Positions 42,561 through 54,732 of a DNA stretch of 64,000 nucleotides are shown here, one piece after another. Both the position numbers and the translations under genes were made by a program. Each line of letters opens with the position of its first letter. Position 1 is the stretch's first letter. Source of the DNA: Lepidostoma basale (lineage: Eukaryota > Arthropoda > Insecta > Trichoptera > Lepidostomatidae). The stretch spans positions 1-64,000 of the forward strand of contig JAHDVF020000075.1 of assembly GCA_022606425.2 (NCBI GenBank), written 5' to 3'. The notes under the pieces are model-generated. The model did not search any database, was not told the origin of the DNA, and saw only the letters and a program-made list of their open reading frames with translations.

Positions 42561-44137
42561 AATGTGAATCCACAACACAAAGTGATGGCGAATATAGCAG
42601 AATTAATTCCATAATTTTTTTTGTTGATACAGATAATTGACATAATTTCCAAGAATATTTTAATACAGTAACAGTAAAAATGAAGGCTAAGAATTAAAGT
42701 TAAGAATATTAAGATCATTAAAAATTAAATGTTAATTAAAGTTAAGAATATTAAGATCATTAAAAATGAAGGCTAAGAATTAAAGTTAAGATTATAAGGA
42801 TGAATAAGTAGGTAAATGTATTAGAAATGAGCAATATGAACACGAGGTAGGGTTACAAGGTACAAGTAATGACAACCCATATTAACTGGTTTGAAGGAAT
42901 TATGGATTTGATGGAGGTAGAAAAGAATCTAGATTTAATCCAAAAAATCTAAGTTTTGGTGAGAGTTTGCATTCATAGTATGTTTTATGCAGATTTTCAT
43001 GAAATAGTATAAACTGCTTAAGATTTTGGGTGGGTATATTGAATTGTGACATTAAATCATAGTAAGGCCTAGATAAATTTTGTTCATACAAACAGTAAAG
43101 TTGTGTTACCAAATGGTAAACATTTATAATCATATTAAGGTACAATTTTTAGCTTATGGCTTTTTCTGGAGTATTTTATCTGTGAAAATTCTCACTTGAT
43201 CAGCCATCATATGTATATCCCATCTACCTTAGTATCGTGCCTACCTTCAAATTTCGTGGGAATCGCTCACACTGCTCATTTCTGAATGCACCAAGATATT
43301 TCAAGAATGGCAATATAAAATATGCAATTTGATGCTATGTTGCAACCAAGAATTTTGAAGCTTTACAAAAGTTGCTGGACAATTTCGTTGGAATTCTGTG
43401 TGCATGTATTTCCAAGAAAGTCGGACAATCTTTTTGAATGCCAACCAAGCATTCTTTTTAAGTTCTGTAATCGTTCCGATGAAATATTTATCTGTCTTTC
43501 TCTATGTCTTCATATTCTCCACACAAACAAACTGAATGGCCTACTGGGGCTGCACCAAATAAATTTCCATTGTGGAGGAAACACTTCAGGCTCCGCTTTG
43601 AGCTATCGAAGAACAATCATCATTGAGTAACATTATATGCTGCAATTCCAAACGCTTGCATAAAACCACGCGTGTTATGGCAATACAAAAATCTATCATC
43701 ACTTTAAAAGTATTGCAGGAACACACTTTCACTTGATCGATAGTAGAATACATAGCTCCTATTGTAAGCAAGTTTTTCTTGTGCAGTCTTGATAGCCCTG
43801 GAGCTTTTTTGGATGGTCACAAATCTCGTGCCAAATCATTCAATGCATGATGTTCAAATCTCTTACGAACGGAATCATTTCAATTTCAAAATCTTCATTG
43901 TTGGGATCAATTCGCCAATCAGAGAGTTTACGTCAGCCTATAAGAGAGCAGTAGTACTTCCTATTATCCACGTTCTTGTCGCGGAGAGATGGTAAAAGAA
44001 AGTTAAAACTACAGTTTTGAAATCAGCATGCCTATTTAACTCTAAAACAGCTCAGAAATCAAACTCAATAGAAATTTTATTACAAATTGTTCCCCAGTAT
44101 TATTATACACATAAAACCTTTAACTTAAAATATTTAT
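42561..44137. other. AT-rich spacer with short direct repeats, no gene seen
   Basis: About 42665-42800 contains a repeated segment (TTAAAGTTAAGAATATTAAG with ATCATTAAAAAT) and related pieces. A few short frames (e.g. 43322-43630) have no recognisable domain or start context. Confidence 0.45.
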
Positions 44138-44209
44138 GCGCATTTGTAGATCTTCAAAAAGCGTATGATCGAGTCATTGATGGTTGAGGTATTAGTTTTG
44201 TAAAACTCC

Positions 44210-45225
44210 ATTATTAATTTATAATATAATAGTAAACAGTGGTTTTACTTAGATATCATTTTTATGAATTATATAAATAGTGACAAATTTGTTTCGCCTT
44301 GCGAGGGAATTCTCAAACTGAACCTAATCTCCAAACAGTGTGTATGAACTGAATTTTTTGTATTTTTTGAGGTTTAATACATAATGATAAACTTCTTCTT
44401 CTTCTTCTTCAAGTGCCCTGTCGGGTCCCCCCAACGTTGGCGATCACCTCGGCGAACCTGTTCCTGTCCTGCGCCGCTCGGAACAGCTCCTCCACACTTC
44501 TCCCTCACGTTTCGCAGCCAGGACATTTGTCTCCTTCCGGGCCCTCGGCGTCCCTCAATTTTTCCCTCCAATATCAGTTGGAGATGATAAACAGTAACAT
44601 TTAAATTTACAACTGAATTACTAGGAATTTTGAGGTTCAATATATAATGATAAACAGTAGCATTAATTAGTAATTTAGGTTGAGGTATGTACCTAGTAAC
44701 AAATCATTATGTTCAAATAATTACAGGATAAGATGGTACATTATAATATTTTATGAAAGTAAATATGGTTAGTACTGAAATACCCCGTATATATGGTATA
44801 TGTATACATGTGCATATATACATATACCATATATACACATACACGTGTGTAAAGTAGCATAAGATGAATTATTTTTATGTGCATAATACCATTACATATT
44901 ACAAAATGTAGGGAGTTGACAGAAAAATATAATAAATAAATAAAGTCTTATAAAAGTATGTAACAACACAGATATGGTAATGTATTTTAAATTTATTTGA
45001 ATATGTTTAGTAATGGTGAGGAAAAGATGATTGTTTGCTCGTTTATAATTTGAACTTATTTAAAAGGTTATTTAAAATTTTATTTATTTCTAGTTATTCT
45101 AAAAGATTAAGTCCATAGCCTTTCCTTTCCTCGTTAGGCGAAACAAATTTATCACTATTTATATAATTTATATAAATTAAATTCAAGTAAAACCATTCAA
45201 CAATCGTGTTTACTATAATAGAGAA
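44210..45225. mobile_element. Non-autonomous TIR element inserted in a LINE
   Basis: The left end (GGTTTTACTTAGATATC...ATTATATAAATAGTGACAAA, then TTTGTTTCGCC) is the reverse complement of the right end (GGCGAAACAAATTTATCACT, then ATTTATATAATT...AAGTAAAACCATT). About 80-bp terminal inverted repeats surround about 800 bp. It carries an older LINE fragment inside (44390-44640) and a TATATG-rich palindrome at about 44785-44845. Confidence 0.7.
44380..44640 (-). pseudogene. RTE-like LINE C-terminus nested in the TIR element
   Basis: The minus frame reads LILEGKIEGRRGPGRRQMSW, then LRNVREKCGG, a characteristic C-terminal signature of RTE-type reverse transcriptases. It ends in a (AAG)n-like tail near 44395-44410. 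Confidence 0.75.
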
Positions 45226-45990
45226 AGGCTATGGAAGATTTTATCCAAGCACAAAGCTGATAAGAGCGGTTGCTTTCCTTTATGAAGGAAGCACCGTGTG
45301 TGTCAGAGTAAACGGGGCTTTCACTTTTTGATTTCATATAACAAAAGGTATCAAACAGAGTTGTGCAATGTCCCTGTGGTTGTTCAATCTATCGTTGGGC
45401 AAGTGTATGAAAGAACTAGAAGATATAAACGCTGGTGTGAAAAAGAACGATATGTCCATCACCTGTTTGCTATATGCAGATGAATGTTTTATTATTATTT
45501 TTTCTTTCACTGACAGCATGGAAGATCACCAAGGTTTAGGATCAAGAATGTACAAAGTCTGCTATAACAGTGATCTTGTGAAGACCTCAAAGTATGCAAT
45601 AAAAGAGAATATAACAATGTTTAAAGTTATAGTATGTGATGAAGAATAATGTGTAATGGTTTGTGACAAGTGCGAGCAACAAGAAATTGGAGAAAGTTAC
45701 CGAATTTATCTATCTAGGAAGCATGTTCACAAGAGATGGAAAAATTGAGAAAAACATTAAAGGAAGAGTTGGTACTGGAAACAAAATATATGGTGAACTC
45801 AAAATTATTACTGCAAATAAAAATACATCAACTGAAGCAAAAATGACAGTGCACAAAGGGGTTTTAGTGCCGACCCTTATGTATGGAAGTGAAGCTTGGA
45901 GTTGGTAGGAGAAGGGCGATTGTAGGATAAACGCCGTTGAAATGAGATCTTTAAGAAAAACCGTCCATCCTCTCTGATGGTTACTTATTA

Positions 45991-46442
45991 TATATAGTTA
46001 TAACCCTTAATCTGTATGTACAGTGTATTGGAAACTGAAATTCTGAGAAAATAAATGAAAACAAAACTAAACTTGAAGTCCAATTATTGACCTGTGCACA
46101 TTGTCCTGCGATCCTTAATAAATAACAATTACCCCTACCTCTTGACTTAACTCCACACCCTCCCCTTGTCCCGAAGTTCATAAGTGACGATTTTCTCTAA
46201 TTTAAAAATTTTTTTTTTTAAGATGTCAGCGGTCCGAAACATATTTTTGAAAACTGCAAAAAAAAGTGAAAATATTTACAATATTTTTTCAAACGTTATT
46301 TGAATTACCTATCTACTCGTGTTACGTAAATATCTATGGTAAGTTTTATCTATGTAAAATAACATGTCAAAATAAATTTGACAGAACTAATCGCAGAATG
46401 TATTGTTAGTCGGAATTGTCAATTATTATATTTTTATTAATA
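45991..46442. promoter_or_regulatory. Upstream region of COQ4
   Basis: About 450 bp between a dead LINE and the COQ4 start. AT-rich; no specific promoter motif assigned. Confidence 0.35.
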
Positions 46443-47323
46443 ATGTTATTAAAATGGAAAATATTTCCCACCAAACTGTTAACAAATATACGATGCATCA
46501 CTGAATTGAATCAAGTATCGAAATTATCCTCTCAAGTTCAGTATGAAGAGAGCCCAGTGTCTAGTTTCGAGAAAGAACACAAAGCGAACTTAGTGGAGCT
46601 GAGCGAGTTTCAGAGGGCCGCCCTGTCGCTGGGCTCCGCGGCCCTGTCGCTGCTGGACCCGCGGCGCGGCGACCTCATCGCCTGCCTGGGGGAGGTCACC
46701 GGCCACCGGGCGCTCCTGCACATGAGAGAGAGGATGCTCAAGACCGACGAAGGTGGCGGATCATGTTCCTTCATTCATTCACCGCATCGTCCCATATAAC
46801 CGCCGCTAACTATTCTGTATTTCCAGGTCAAGACATTTTGAGAGACAGACCACGCATAAATTCAAGTACGGTTGATTTTGCAATGCTGAGCAAACTTCCC
46901 AAAGGCACTATCGGCCGCGTGTACCACAAGTTCCTGGTGAAGAATGGAGTCACGGCAGACTCCAGGCTGCCCGTGCAGTTCATCCGGGACGTGGAGCTGG
47001 CGTACGTGATGCAGCGCTACCGGGAGGTGCATGACCTGCTGCACGCCTGCCTCGGGCAACGCACCAACATGCTGGGCGAGGTCACCATCAAGTGGGTGGA
47101 GGGGCTGCAGACGCGCCTGCCCATGTGCGTGGGCGGCGGCATCTTCGGCGCGGCCCGCCTTATGCCCAAGCACCGCCAGCTCTACCTCCACCACCACCTG
47201 CCCTGGGCCATCCGCACCGGCACGCATGCCAATTTCCTTCAAGCTGTTTACTTTGAGAAGCGTTGGGAACAACCTTTAGAACAATTTTATTCCGAAATGA
47301 ACATTACAAAACTTGTTTATTAA
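46443..47323 (+). CDS. COQ4: Ubiquinone biosynthesis protein COQ4, mitochondrial
   Basis: Matrix-side inner-membrane protein required for assembly of the coenzyme Q synthesis complex. Exon 1 is 46443-46752 and exon 2 46827-47323, with a short 74-bp GT-AG intron and matching phase. Product 268 aa; human COQ4 is 265. The ATG at 46443 gives a basic, hydrophobic N-terminus (MLLKWKIFPTKLLTNIR) fitting a mitochondrial targeting peptide; the frame upstream has only a TTG. Family marks are RALLHMRERM, LPVQFIRDVELAYVMQRYRE and the metal-binding motif HDLLHACLGQRTNMLGEV (HDxxH...E), then GLQTRLPMCVGGG. GC-rich coding sequence contrasts with AT-rich flanks. Convergent with CEP43. Confidence 0.95.
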
Positions 47324-48518
47324 ACTGCTACTTGTAAGAATGTTAAATGACTATACTTTGTTCATTTGTTATTTTATTTACCCAACCCGACAGAGGCATG
47401 ACTTCAGGTACAAAAAAAAAACAATGAAAAAATATTTCATATATTTCACAAAAACCATGACAAGATTATAATAACATAACTATGATAAGAGGTAAGTACA
47501 AACTTATAACAAAATACACGCTGCCTTATAGAGTTCTCGGGAGCGATGCTATACATACAAGATTACACAGACAGACAACAGACAATTTTAGACTAAAGAG
47601 TAACAAAATAAAGTGTAAACATCAGTTGTCTCGTAGAACACTTGGGTCCATTTTTCTGCTCTATTTTAATATAAATAAAGTGTAAATGTGTTTAATACTA
47701 GAACATAATACAATACAATATGAGGCACAAGGAGGAGGTTCGGAGATGCGAATCTGGACGGACCTGCAATGCAATGCAACACAATACTTATTACCTTCGT
47801 TGTACGACATTCGCTGGAGTAGGGTCAACAAGCCGCCTTACTTAATAGAGAACACTCAATTTAATGACAAACAAAAACAAACAGTATGTTATAAAACATA
47901 ACATGTAAACAATCCGTTGCACAGATTAAATAATAAACATACGACTTCAAGTCAGTAAAACTTTTAAGAATGTCTATTATACATTCTTTATTTACAATTT
48001 GGGTAAGTAACAAGAAAACAAATCTCATTCCACAAAAAGTTTGGTATCTGCGCAGGACATAACAAGAGACGATGTGTAATATTTGCTTCGCCCAATACCT
48101 GTTTTTAAATATTCCCTGTACTCTAGTGATAGATTACAAAAGAAGTGTTCCAAAAAAGTAGTTTTGAATATGAATCACAAAGCAAAAGCATACATAGAAA
48201 AAAAAAATTAAGTTGCCCCAAAAGTCTCAATTGAAATAAAATCATATAAACATTATTTATTTAGAATGGAGTAGTTGACTATAAAAATAAAATAGCTTGG
48301 CATGTAATTTGAAATGAAAGAAAAGTCAAAATACAAAATGGTCAAGAATGTGATACAAAAATACCCAATATTAGAACACCGTTTATTAGACTGGGTTTTC
48401 CCGTGGACAGACTTTGCTTTACCCCTACAAGGGCTACCAAGGAACACCAGTTGGACTAGCAAAGACAGCTGCCATAGTTGACGAAGGATTGGCTAGAGAG
48501 GAGTGCGCCAAGTAGATC
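47324..48518. other. Convergent spacer between COQ4 and CEP43
   Basis: About 1.2 kb holding both 3' UTRs. Small frames such as 47482-47685 lack recognisable features. No RNA gene seen. Confidence 0.45.
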
Positions 48519-49937
48519 TCAGCTCTCCGGCCAATTCTTCCCGGTCACGGGATCCACAGGTGATTCTTTCATTATATTTTCTGGATCAGGTTGCGGGTTT
48601 TTTAAGTAACACGGTAATATTTTGATATTCTTGTTAATGACTAGGGCGGGGAGGTCGCCCGGAGGGCTCCAGGTACCTTTGCTGGACTTTTCCCGGTCAA
48701 GGTTCTTCTCATTCTTGGCTCGTGTGAGGTCATTTTTTAAATTTCCCGGACTTTGAAAATCAATTGAATGTTCAGTGGATTTATAATCACGGTTCTTCTC
48801 AGTCTGCTGTTTTAAATGATTGATTTCCCTAATTACTCTTAACTTGGTATCCGGACTCTCGGGAAGAGTATCGTCCAAGAGGTGGGCAGGGGAAGCATCA
48901 GAATCTGTCCGCGGGGAGCCGTCCGTCCAGGTGTTGCCGTCACTAAAAGCTTTAATAATTTCTTCGGAAATACTCTGATCCGACCGACTTTCGTTTGAAT
49001 TATCAGCTAAATTACTATTAATGAAGTGTTTCATGATATTGTCAACGGGGGGGAGATCACTGGACTCACTTTTGTTTTTATTTTGTTTATGTTTCTCACT
49101 TAAATACTTGCTGTACGAATTAGGATTCGACTTTTTGGTAGAATCTTTATCTAATCTTGGCGCGGACTCACTGAACTGACTTATGTCTGCGGAGGAGACG
49201 CTGTCGGCGTGTTCTTGCGAGGATACGTGGGCTTTTATTGAAGATTCCGATGGCACACTGTCATCTTTAGACGATTGCTTCCCTTGAATCTCAGTAGAGA
49301 GGGAATCATTGGATTCGGAAGAATGATTTAGATTTAAGGGCAGCACTGTTGCACTTTTGTCTTCTTGCACAGAACTTTCGGAATCGGAGACGAAAGATAG
49401 TTCGTAGTTGTCGGACCTGCCGCTGTTCACCAGGAACGTGTTGTTCTGCGCGACATTGGGGCTGCCTTCGCTCTCATTGTAAGACCGCTCATTGGAAGTG
49501 TCGTGAGCAGATCCCGAGTTGGCGGGAGAATCCGCTTGACTAGACTTGGAAAGTTTAATTAACAACTGTACTAGTTGAACTAAAACAGGGAAATCGCTCT
49601 TTGCGCTGTCTCCAGATAATTTTAAATTCTCGAGCAAGCTTTGACGTCCTTCGTAAGTGTATGTGTTGCCTTGACCTGTTTCAGCTTTAAAAATGGAAGC
49701 TGTTTGTATTAAATTACAAAATTCAACAAGTTCTTGCACTAATAAAAGAGATAACACTCCATCACGAGTGGAGAGAACGTCTTTTAATCGAGGATTCTGG
49801 TGTTTTTGGATATTTTCATTTTCAAGCGTCATAAAAATGCTTGCTCGAAGTTGCGCTCGAATCTTGGCAAGAACGCCATTTTTCTCCAATGCTTCGGTCA
49901 ACAAGTCTTTTAATTCGATGTCTTCGTCTTGAGCCAT
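48519..49937 (-). CDS. CEP43: Centrosomal protein 43 / FGFR1OP (FOP)-like
   Basis: A 472-aa, intronless protein related to the centriolar-satellite and basal-body protein FOP, needed for centriole and cilium functions. The N-terminus (MAQDEDIELKDLLTEALEKN, then GVLAKIRAQLRASIF) and LSLLLVQELVEFCNLIQTASIFKAE form the TOF/LisH-type dimerisation domain of FOP, about residues 1-105. The rest is long, Ser/Asp/Asn-rich and probably disordered (about 130-420), ending in a short Lys-rich part and MKESPVDPVTGKNWPES. The ATG at 49937 follows the family start. The vertebrate gene has many introns; the single exon here could mean intron loss or retroposition, but the frame is intact and there is no poly(A) remnant downstream that I can see. 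Confidence 0.8.
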   Translation of the reverse strand: MAQDEDIELKDLLTEALEKNGVLAKIRAQLRASIFMTLENENIQKHQNPRLKDVLSTRDGVLSLLLVQELVEFCNLIQTASIFKAETGQGNTYTYEGRQSLLENLKLSGDSAKSDFPVLVQLVQLLIKLSKSSQADSPANSGSAHDTSNERSYNESEGSPNVAQNNTFLVNSGRSDNYELSFVSDSESSVQEDKSATVLPLNLNHSSESNDSLSTEIQGKQSSKDDSVPSESSIKAHVSSQEHADSVSSADISQFSESAPRLDKDSTKKSNPNSYSKYLSEKHKQNKNKSESSDLPPVDNIMKHFINSNLADNSNESRSDQSISEEIIKAFSDGNTWTDGSPRTDSDASPAHLLDDTLPESPDTKLRVIREINHLKQQTEKNRDYKSTEHSIDFQSPGNLKNDLTRAKNEKNLDREKSSKGTWSPPGDLPALVINKNIKILPCYLKNPQPDPENIMKESPVDPVTGKNWPES

Positions 49938-51464
49938 GGTCCGACGTATTTTATCGTCGTTAAATCATTTAATTTGCCGGACAAACCGCTTTGTTTACGA
50001 AACATAGATGTCAAAATTCGGCGCACGACACGACGGCCGGGAACGAGTGTACCAACATGATAATAGTTTTGTATTCATTGCTAACACCACTTTAAAAATA
50101 TTCGAATACTCAAAAATGAAAAATATGCCCAAACTGATATTTGAACAATGTATTATATTATATTAATATATTATAATTTTATATACCTATATATTAGATA
50201 ATAATTCCGAAAAAATGTATTAAATCATGTTTTCAGACATAAGAATTTTTTTTAATTTTAAATATGTATCACTGAAGAAGGACCGGTTGACCGAAACATG
50301 TCTGATATGTAATTTTTTTTTAAAGTTAGTGTTGTATTTACAAAGTATATAAAAAAGAGGGGAAAAGAAACAAAAAAACGTTTACAACAAAAAGTATGGC
50401 AAACATAAAAGAAACAAGAAAAATATTTTAAAACCATAAAAAATAAGGTTAAAAGAAAAAAAGACAACCGTAAATAAATTAACTATCTGATCAATATTTA
50501 AATCAATACTTTTAATTAGTTTTTAACATAGATAATTATGTAGCTTTCCATTTGGAAATAACATTTGCCTATATATTCGATTTTAATATATGTTATTTAT
50601 AAACTTACAGAGCAATAACTTTAGCGTTACACGATTCCTGTCCAGCCTGCTGCAGCTAGTCCTCGTCCTAGGAAGTCAGGACTGAGGACTACGCTCTGAC
50701 AGCGCAGTCTCGTTATTTCTATACCATAGGTACTGATTGCTGGGTAGAACTTTTTTCTCCTTTTCAAAGGTTCTGAATGAGCTTTAAGTAAAGCATCATC
50801 TATATACTTACCATAAGTATAATGCAAAGTTTTTATCTCTAAAGTGTACATTTTTCTTTAATGGCTCTTTATTACATTTGTACCTACATATTTATACACA
50901 CACGCAAAAGCGTTGACGAGAATTTGGTGAAGTGTATCTTTGTTTTTACTAGGAATCTTTGTAACGTCAATTGACATAGGTGGGCGAAGTAACAATAATT
51001 ATTTTCATTTCATCACTTCCGTCGAAGTAACAATAATTATTTTCATTTCATCACGTCCGTCTACTCACACGAAGCTTTTAACTGAATCGCATGATTCAAC
51101 GAGCGGCGTTGTCGATCATATAATAATATTGTGGCCGGGAACTATTCCGAATTACATTAAATAGTACCTACGCGAATCTGTTGATGAGCGAAGTTTCGAT
51201 ATACGAGTATAGGTACATATTAAATTTGTTCTAATACTGATGACTTAGAAATCTAGCATTGACACAATGATGCTAATATTTTTATGGTAAATCAAAAAGA
51301 AGAAGAAGGTTTATAAAATTCTGAGACTCTTATTTAACGCAAAGTCATGGAAAAAATTCTGAGACGATGTTATATATCAAGGGTAGCCAACTTTTGTATA
51401 CCTGAGATCTACTTTTTATCTTAAAAAAATGTCGCGATCGACTTGTTGTCATAGGCGTAGTATA
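49938..51464. other. AT-rich gene-free stretch
   Basis: Immediately upstream of CEP43, so it should include its promoter. A repeat end (AAGGACCGGTTGACCGAAAC followed by ATGTCTG) lies at 50278-50305. At 50985-51060 there is a 39-bp direct repeat (GAAGTAACAATAATTATTTT...CATCAC) in two tandem copies. No coding region was recognised. Confidence 0.45.
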
Positions 51465-51741
51465 AGGGTACGGCCACACCGGAGTGTCCGGGTAGGCGTC
51501 CAGACATAGTTCGCTTGTGATCACACCCTGTGGCGCGGAGCGTATAGTGTGGCCGGTCCCATAGTGTGTCATACGTTGGTTCGCCGGATGTCCACCTAAC
51601 CTAACCTCCGACCCTGGCACTTTGGTGTGACCGTAGTCAAAGGGTACGGCCACATCGAAGTGCCAGAGTAGGAGTCAAAATAAAGACCCCGAACCAACGC
51701 CAACGTATCACAAGGCACTCCGATGTGACCGTACCCTAAGT
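51465..51741. repeat. Foldback element with GGGTACGGCCACA inverted ends
   Basis: AAGGGTACGGCCACACCGGA at the left and the reverse complement of TCCGATGTGACCGTACCCT at the right. A related half-copy starts internally at 51640 (AAAGGGTACGGCCACATCGA). It contains CCTAACCTAACC at 51597-51608. Confidence 0.75.
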
Positions 51742-51821
51742 GGGGAGGGGAAGGGGAGATGTGAAATACGCACTATGTCTATACAGTGTGTTTCAACACG
51801 AGGTGCACCAAGCTAACTAAT

Positions 51822-52350
51822 CGGTTTCTAAGCAAGGTATATAGAATAAATATGGTAAGATATTCCGCGTTTTATTTTTGACATCTACTGCGCAGCTACG
51901 TCACGTGGAGACCCAAGCATTAGGTTGTGTAGTATGAGTTGAGTATATATTTATACATTGGGTATGGAATTTTTCTTTGTTTATTTATTACGTCTAATTA
52001 AAAGAAGTTTTTGTAATTGTATTAAATAAATTATGACAAATCGTTTTCTTTATTTAAGTTATTGTTTTTTTTATTTTTCTTTTTTTAGAGTTAGCATCTT
52101 CAATGAGCTTTAAGTTCATTGTTCTTATTTTGAAAAACATTTTACATCGATAAAAAAGATTTTTAACTGGATATGGCAAATCAACTCCATTTGATTTAGC
52201 TTGTTTATAGTTATTTAGGTTTGTTTATAGTTTCGTTTCGATTTCGAGTTCACCACATGACGTCACTTGATAGCAAATTATTAGAAAGGGATAGCATGCT
52301 ACGTGCGCAATATCTTACCATATTATTCTATATACCTTGGTTTCTAAGTC
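51822..52350. mobile_element. Non-autonomous TIR element, about 530 bp
   Basis: AAGGTATATAGAATAAATAT followed by GGTAAGATATT at the left is the reverse complement of AATATCTTACCATATTATTC and TATATACCTT at the right. The match continues outward (TTTCTAAG) and partly inward (GACGTCA / TACGTCACGTGG). No transposase frame. Confidence 0.75.
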
Positions 52351-53949
52351 AAGACATCGCTACCCTTCTTATACTCGTATATAACGTGAGACATTTCGAC
52401 ATTTTAGTCATATGACTGATAGGGCAACTGAGTTGTGCTTCTAGAATGGCACATCACTTCTCTAGCCGCGTGTAGGTAGGTACCACCTACCTTGGCACGT
52501 GGCTGTACTTTTCAAATAATTTTTTTTTTTGTTTATTTAAATCAACCTTCTTAACATTTATTTTCCAAATTTCTCTTATTCTGTGAAAGTAAATCAAATT
52601 GTGATTAATTCAGATGTAAATTGCTTAAAAATTTTGCCGAAATAAAAATAAATGTTGGGCCCTTCTTGATTGTCAAGGAAAGAAAATGATTAAAATACAC
52701 GATATTCCTGGTTGATCTACACAGGGCCGGCTGCGGCCACCCTGCGCCAGCATATACCTGGTCTTGATATGGGTAGGTATGTTGTTGGTTCATTTCTTAT
52801 TCAAATTCGCATCTGCATAATTTCTCAAACCCAAAAAGTATAAAACACGTTTTTTTAATAATACTCGTATATTCACCATTTAATTTGTTCGAGTGTGCAC
52901 GAGTCGTAGTTTCATTGAAGTTCCGAGTCGACGGTGAATTGTGTTAACTTTTTAGTGAAACTAAAGTCAGGACACAGAGTATTCTGTAAGGCGATTTCAA
53001 TGGTTTTCGGAACATTTAAATTTATCTATAGCCGGGTCTGTATTATTTCGGAGAAGTGACTTAAAAGAAAACGTATACTTTGTTAAGTTCTATTAAAAAA
53101 GTTATCAAATTTATTTCTCTAATAATAGAAAGGGGAGACAGGGTAGGAGGGGCGGGAATCTCATTAACAATAACATTCTGTTCTCCTCCATATTCAACTT
53201 GAAGCTTATTAAATTTTTTATGATACAAAATTATTCCAATTTTATAATATTAATTCCAAAACTTTTAAAAGGAAAGGTAATATGTCTGAAGACTTTTATC
53301 CCGGAACACAGTATCCCCGGAAAATACTTACATTATCTCGATATTCATATTATACGAGTATTACAATATCTCCGGAGATTTTATTTCATATTCCTCTTTA
53401 CATTTCATACAAACATTTCCACTTAAGTTAAAATATGTTTTATAGTAAAATAAATATTCTTTTCTTATTTTGCACCTTTCATCTTACTTTTACCTCTTTA
53501 CATTTGTATTAAACATGGTTTGGATTTTATTTGACAATGATAAACTTAATCTTAAAAAGTAACATTTTAAATGTCCTTTTATTATAAAATATATTTTTTA
53601 CAAGTGATACTTCATCATACGCAACGAAAGAACAGCTATTTGTCTATAAGCCTTGCAATACTGCATATTTCTTTTGGAATTAAACGTATTTTTTTAATGT
53701 ATAATAGATAAATGGCACCTTAAGCTCCATGTGCGGATTTTAAAGTTCTATGTAGTAACCATTTTAAAGTGTTTTAACTGAGGTGAGATGGTAAGGAATA
53801 TTATTATTTATTGTAATTATGAAAACAATAGTAATTATCAAATAGTACCGTTAAAAATATCAACAAAAGATACCCAAGAAATAAGACAAAATTAATCTTC
53901 GTCATTGTAGCATTTTGGATATATGTAAATGGCAGCTTTTGGATTGGAG
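52351..53949. other. AT-rich gene-free stretch
   Basis: No coding frame, RNA gene or clear repeat was recognised. Confidence 0.4.
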
Positions 53950-54290
53950 GTAGGTACACCTAGTGTGAACCAAATGCTTGCATGTAGTGTGCTGAATCCA
54001 CCCTTCTTCAGGAAGACTTTAAGAAAAGGGGTCCAACATGACAAGCAACGTTCTTCATCCTCTCAGCTGGAGGGGCTACTGGGTACGTAGAGTAATTTTG
54101 ATACATGCTGACATCAAGCGGCTATAGTTTATGAGTGCAGTGTAACGGGAAAGATCTATTGTCCTTAGACAAATCGAATGTGTAAATACAAAGATGCGAT
54201 GAATTGTTATCCAAACAAATCAGTACAGGGAGCTCCTTCGTGGGGTTAACATGCTTGTTGAAATCCACCCTATCCTTTTGTCATTCCAAT
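53950..54290 (-). pseudogene. pogo/Tigger-like DDE transposase relic
   Basis: The minus frame reads NPTKELPVLICLDNNSSHLC, then FDLSKDNRSFPLHCTHKL followed by a stop and PLDVSM, then LKVFLKKGGFST. LDN.SSH and HKL.PLD are signatures of pogo-type (jerky/Tigger) transposases. The stop and missing flanks mark it as dead. Confidence 0.7.
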
Positions 54291-54732
54291 GCAATCTGGA
54301 GGTCCATCTCTCACGAAATGGTCATTATATTGTTTTCTGAGACCTTCTCCTTTAAGAACCTCGTCATCTAGTCTTAATCAGTAATTTCATTACAATGCTA
54401 GTTTTCTTGGATGTATTGCATATGTTATGACTAGGGCTCGGAATTGATATAAAATGTGTGTTTTTTCCTGGGCTTTGCTTTCAAAAAGACGCCATCTTTT
54501 GGTGTTTTGAGATCTGTATACCCCTTGAGTCCTAGTTATTATGGAATATAAAAGCATATTTTAGGGTTTAACGAATATTTTAGAATATTTCAGGGTTCTC
54601 GGGGTGAGAGCAATTAAACAGCATATTTTTGTCCATATTGTATGCTGTCTCCCTTTCGAACTTGCTACTGTGGTGGCAAGGAAAACTGGACATAGCGGAA
54701 AAGATACGCACCCTGATATGAGACAGTGCAGC

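Larger units (their letters stand above)
44138..45990 (+). pseudogene. LINE reverse transcriptase split by a TIR element
   Basis: 44138-44195 encodes AFVDLQKAYDRV (an RT motif). The frame is lost, then resumes at about 45226 with GLWKILSKHKADKS, MSLWLFNLSL, CLLYADE, EFIYLGSMFTRDGKIEKNI and VPTLMYGSEAWSW. The two parts are consecutive in LINE RTs, so about 1 kb was inserted between them. YADE replaces the catalytic YADD, and there are further frame breaks. A shorter relative is at 56.4-57.1 kb. Confidence 0.8.
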
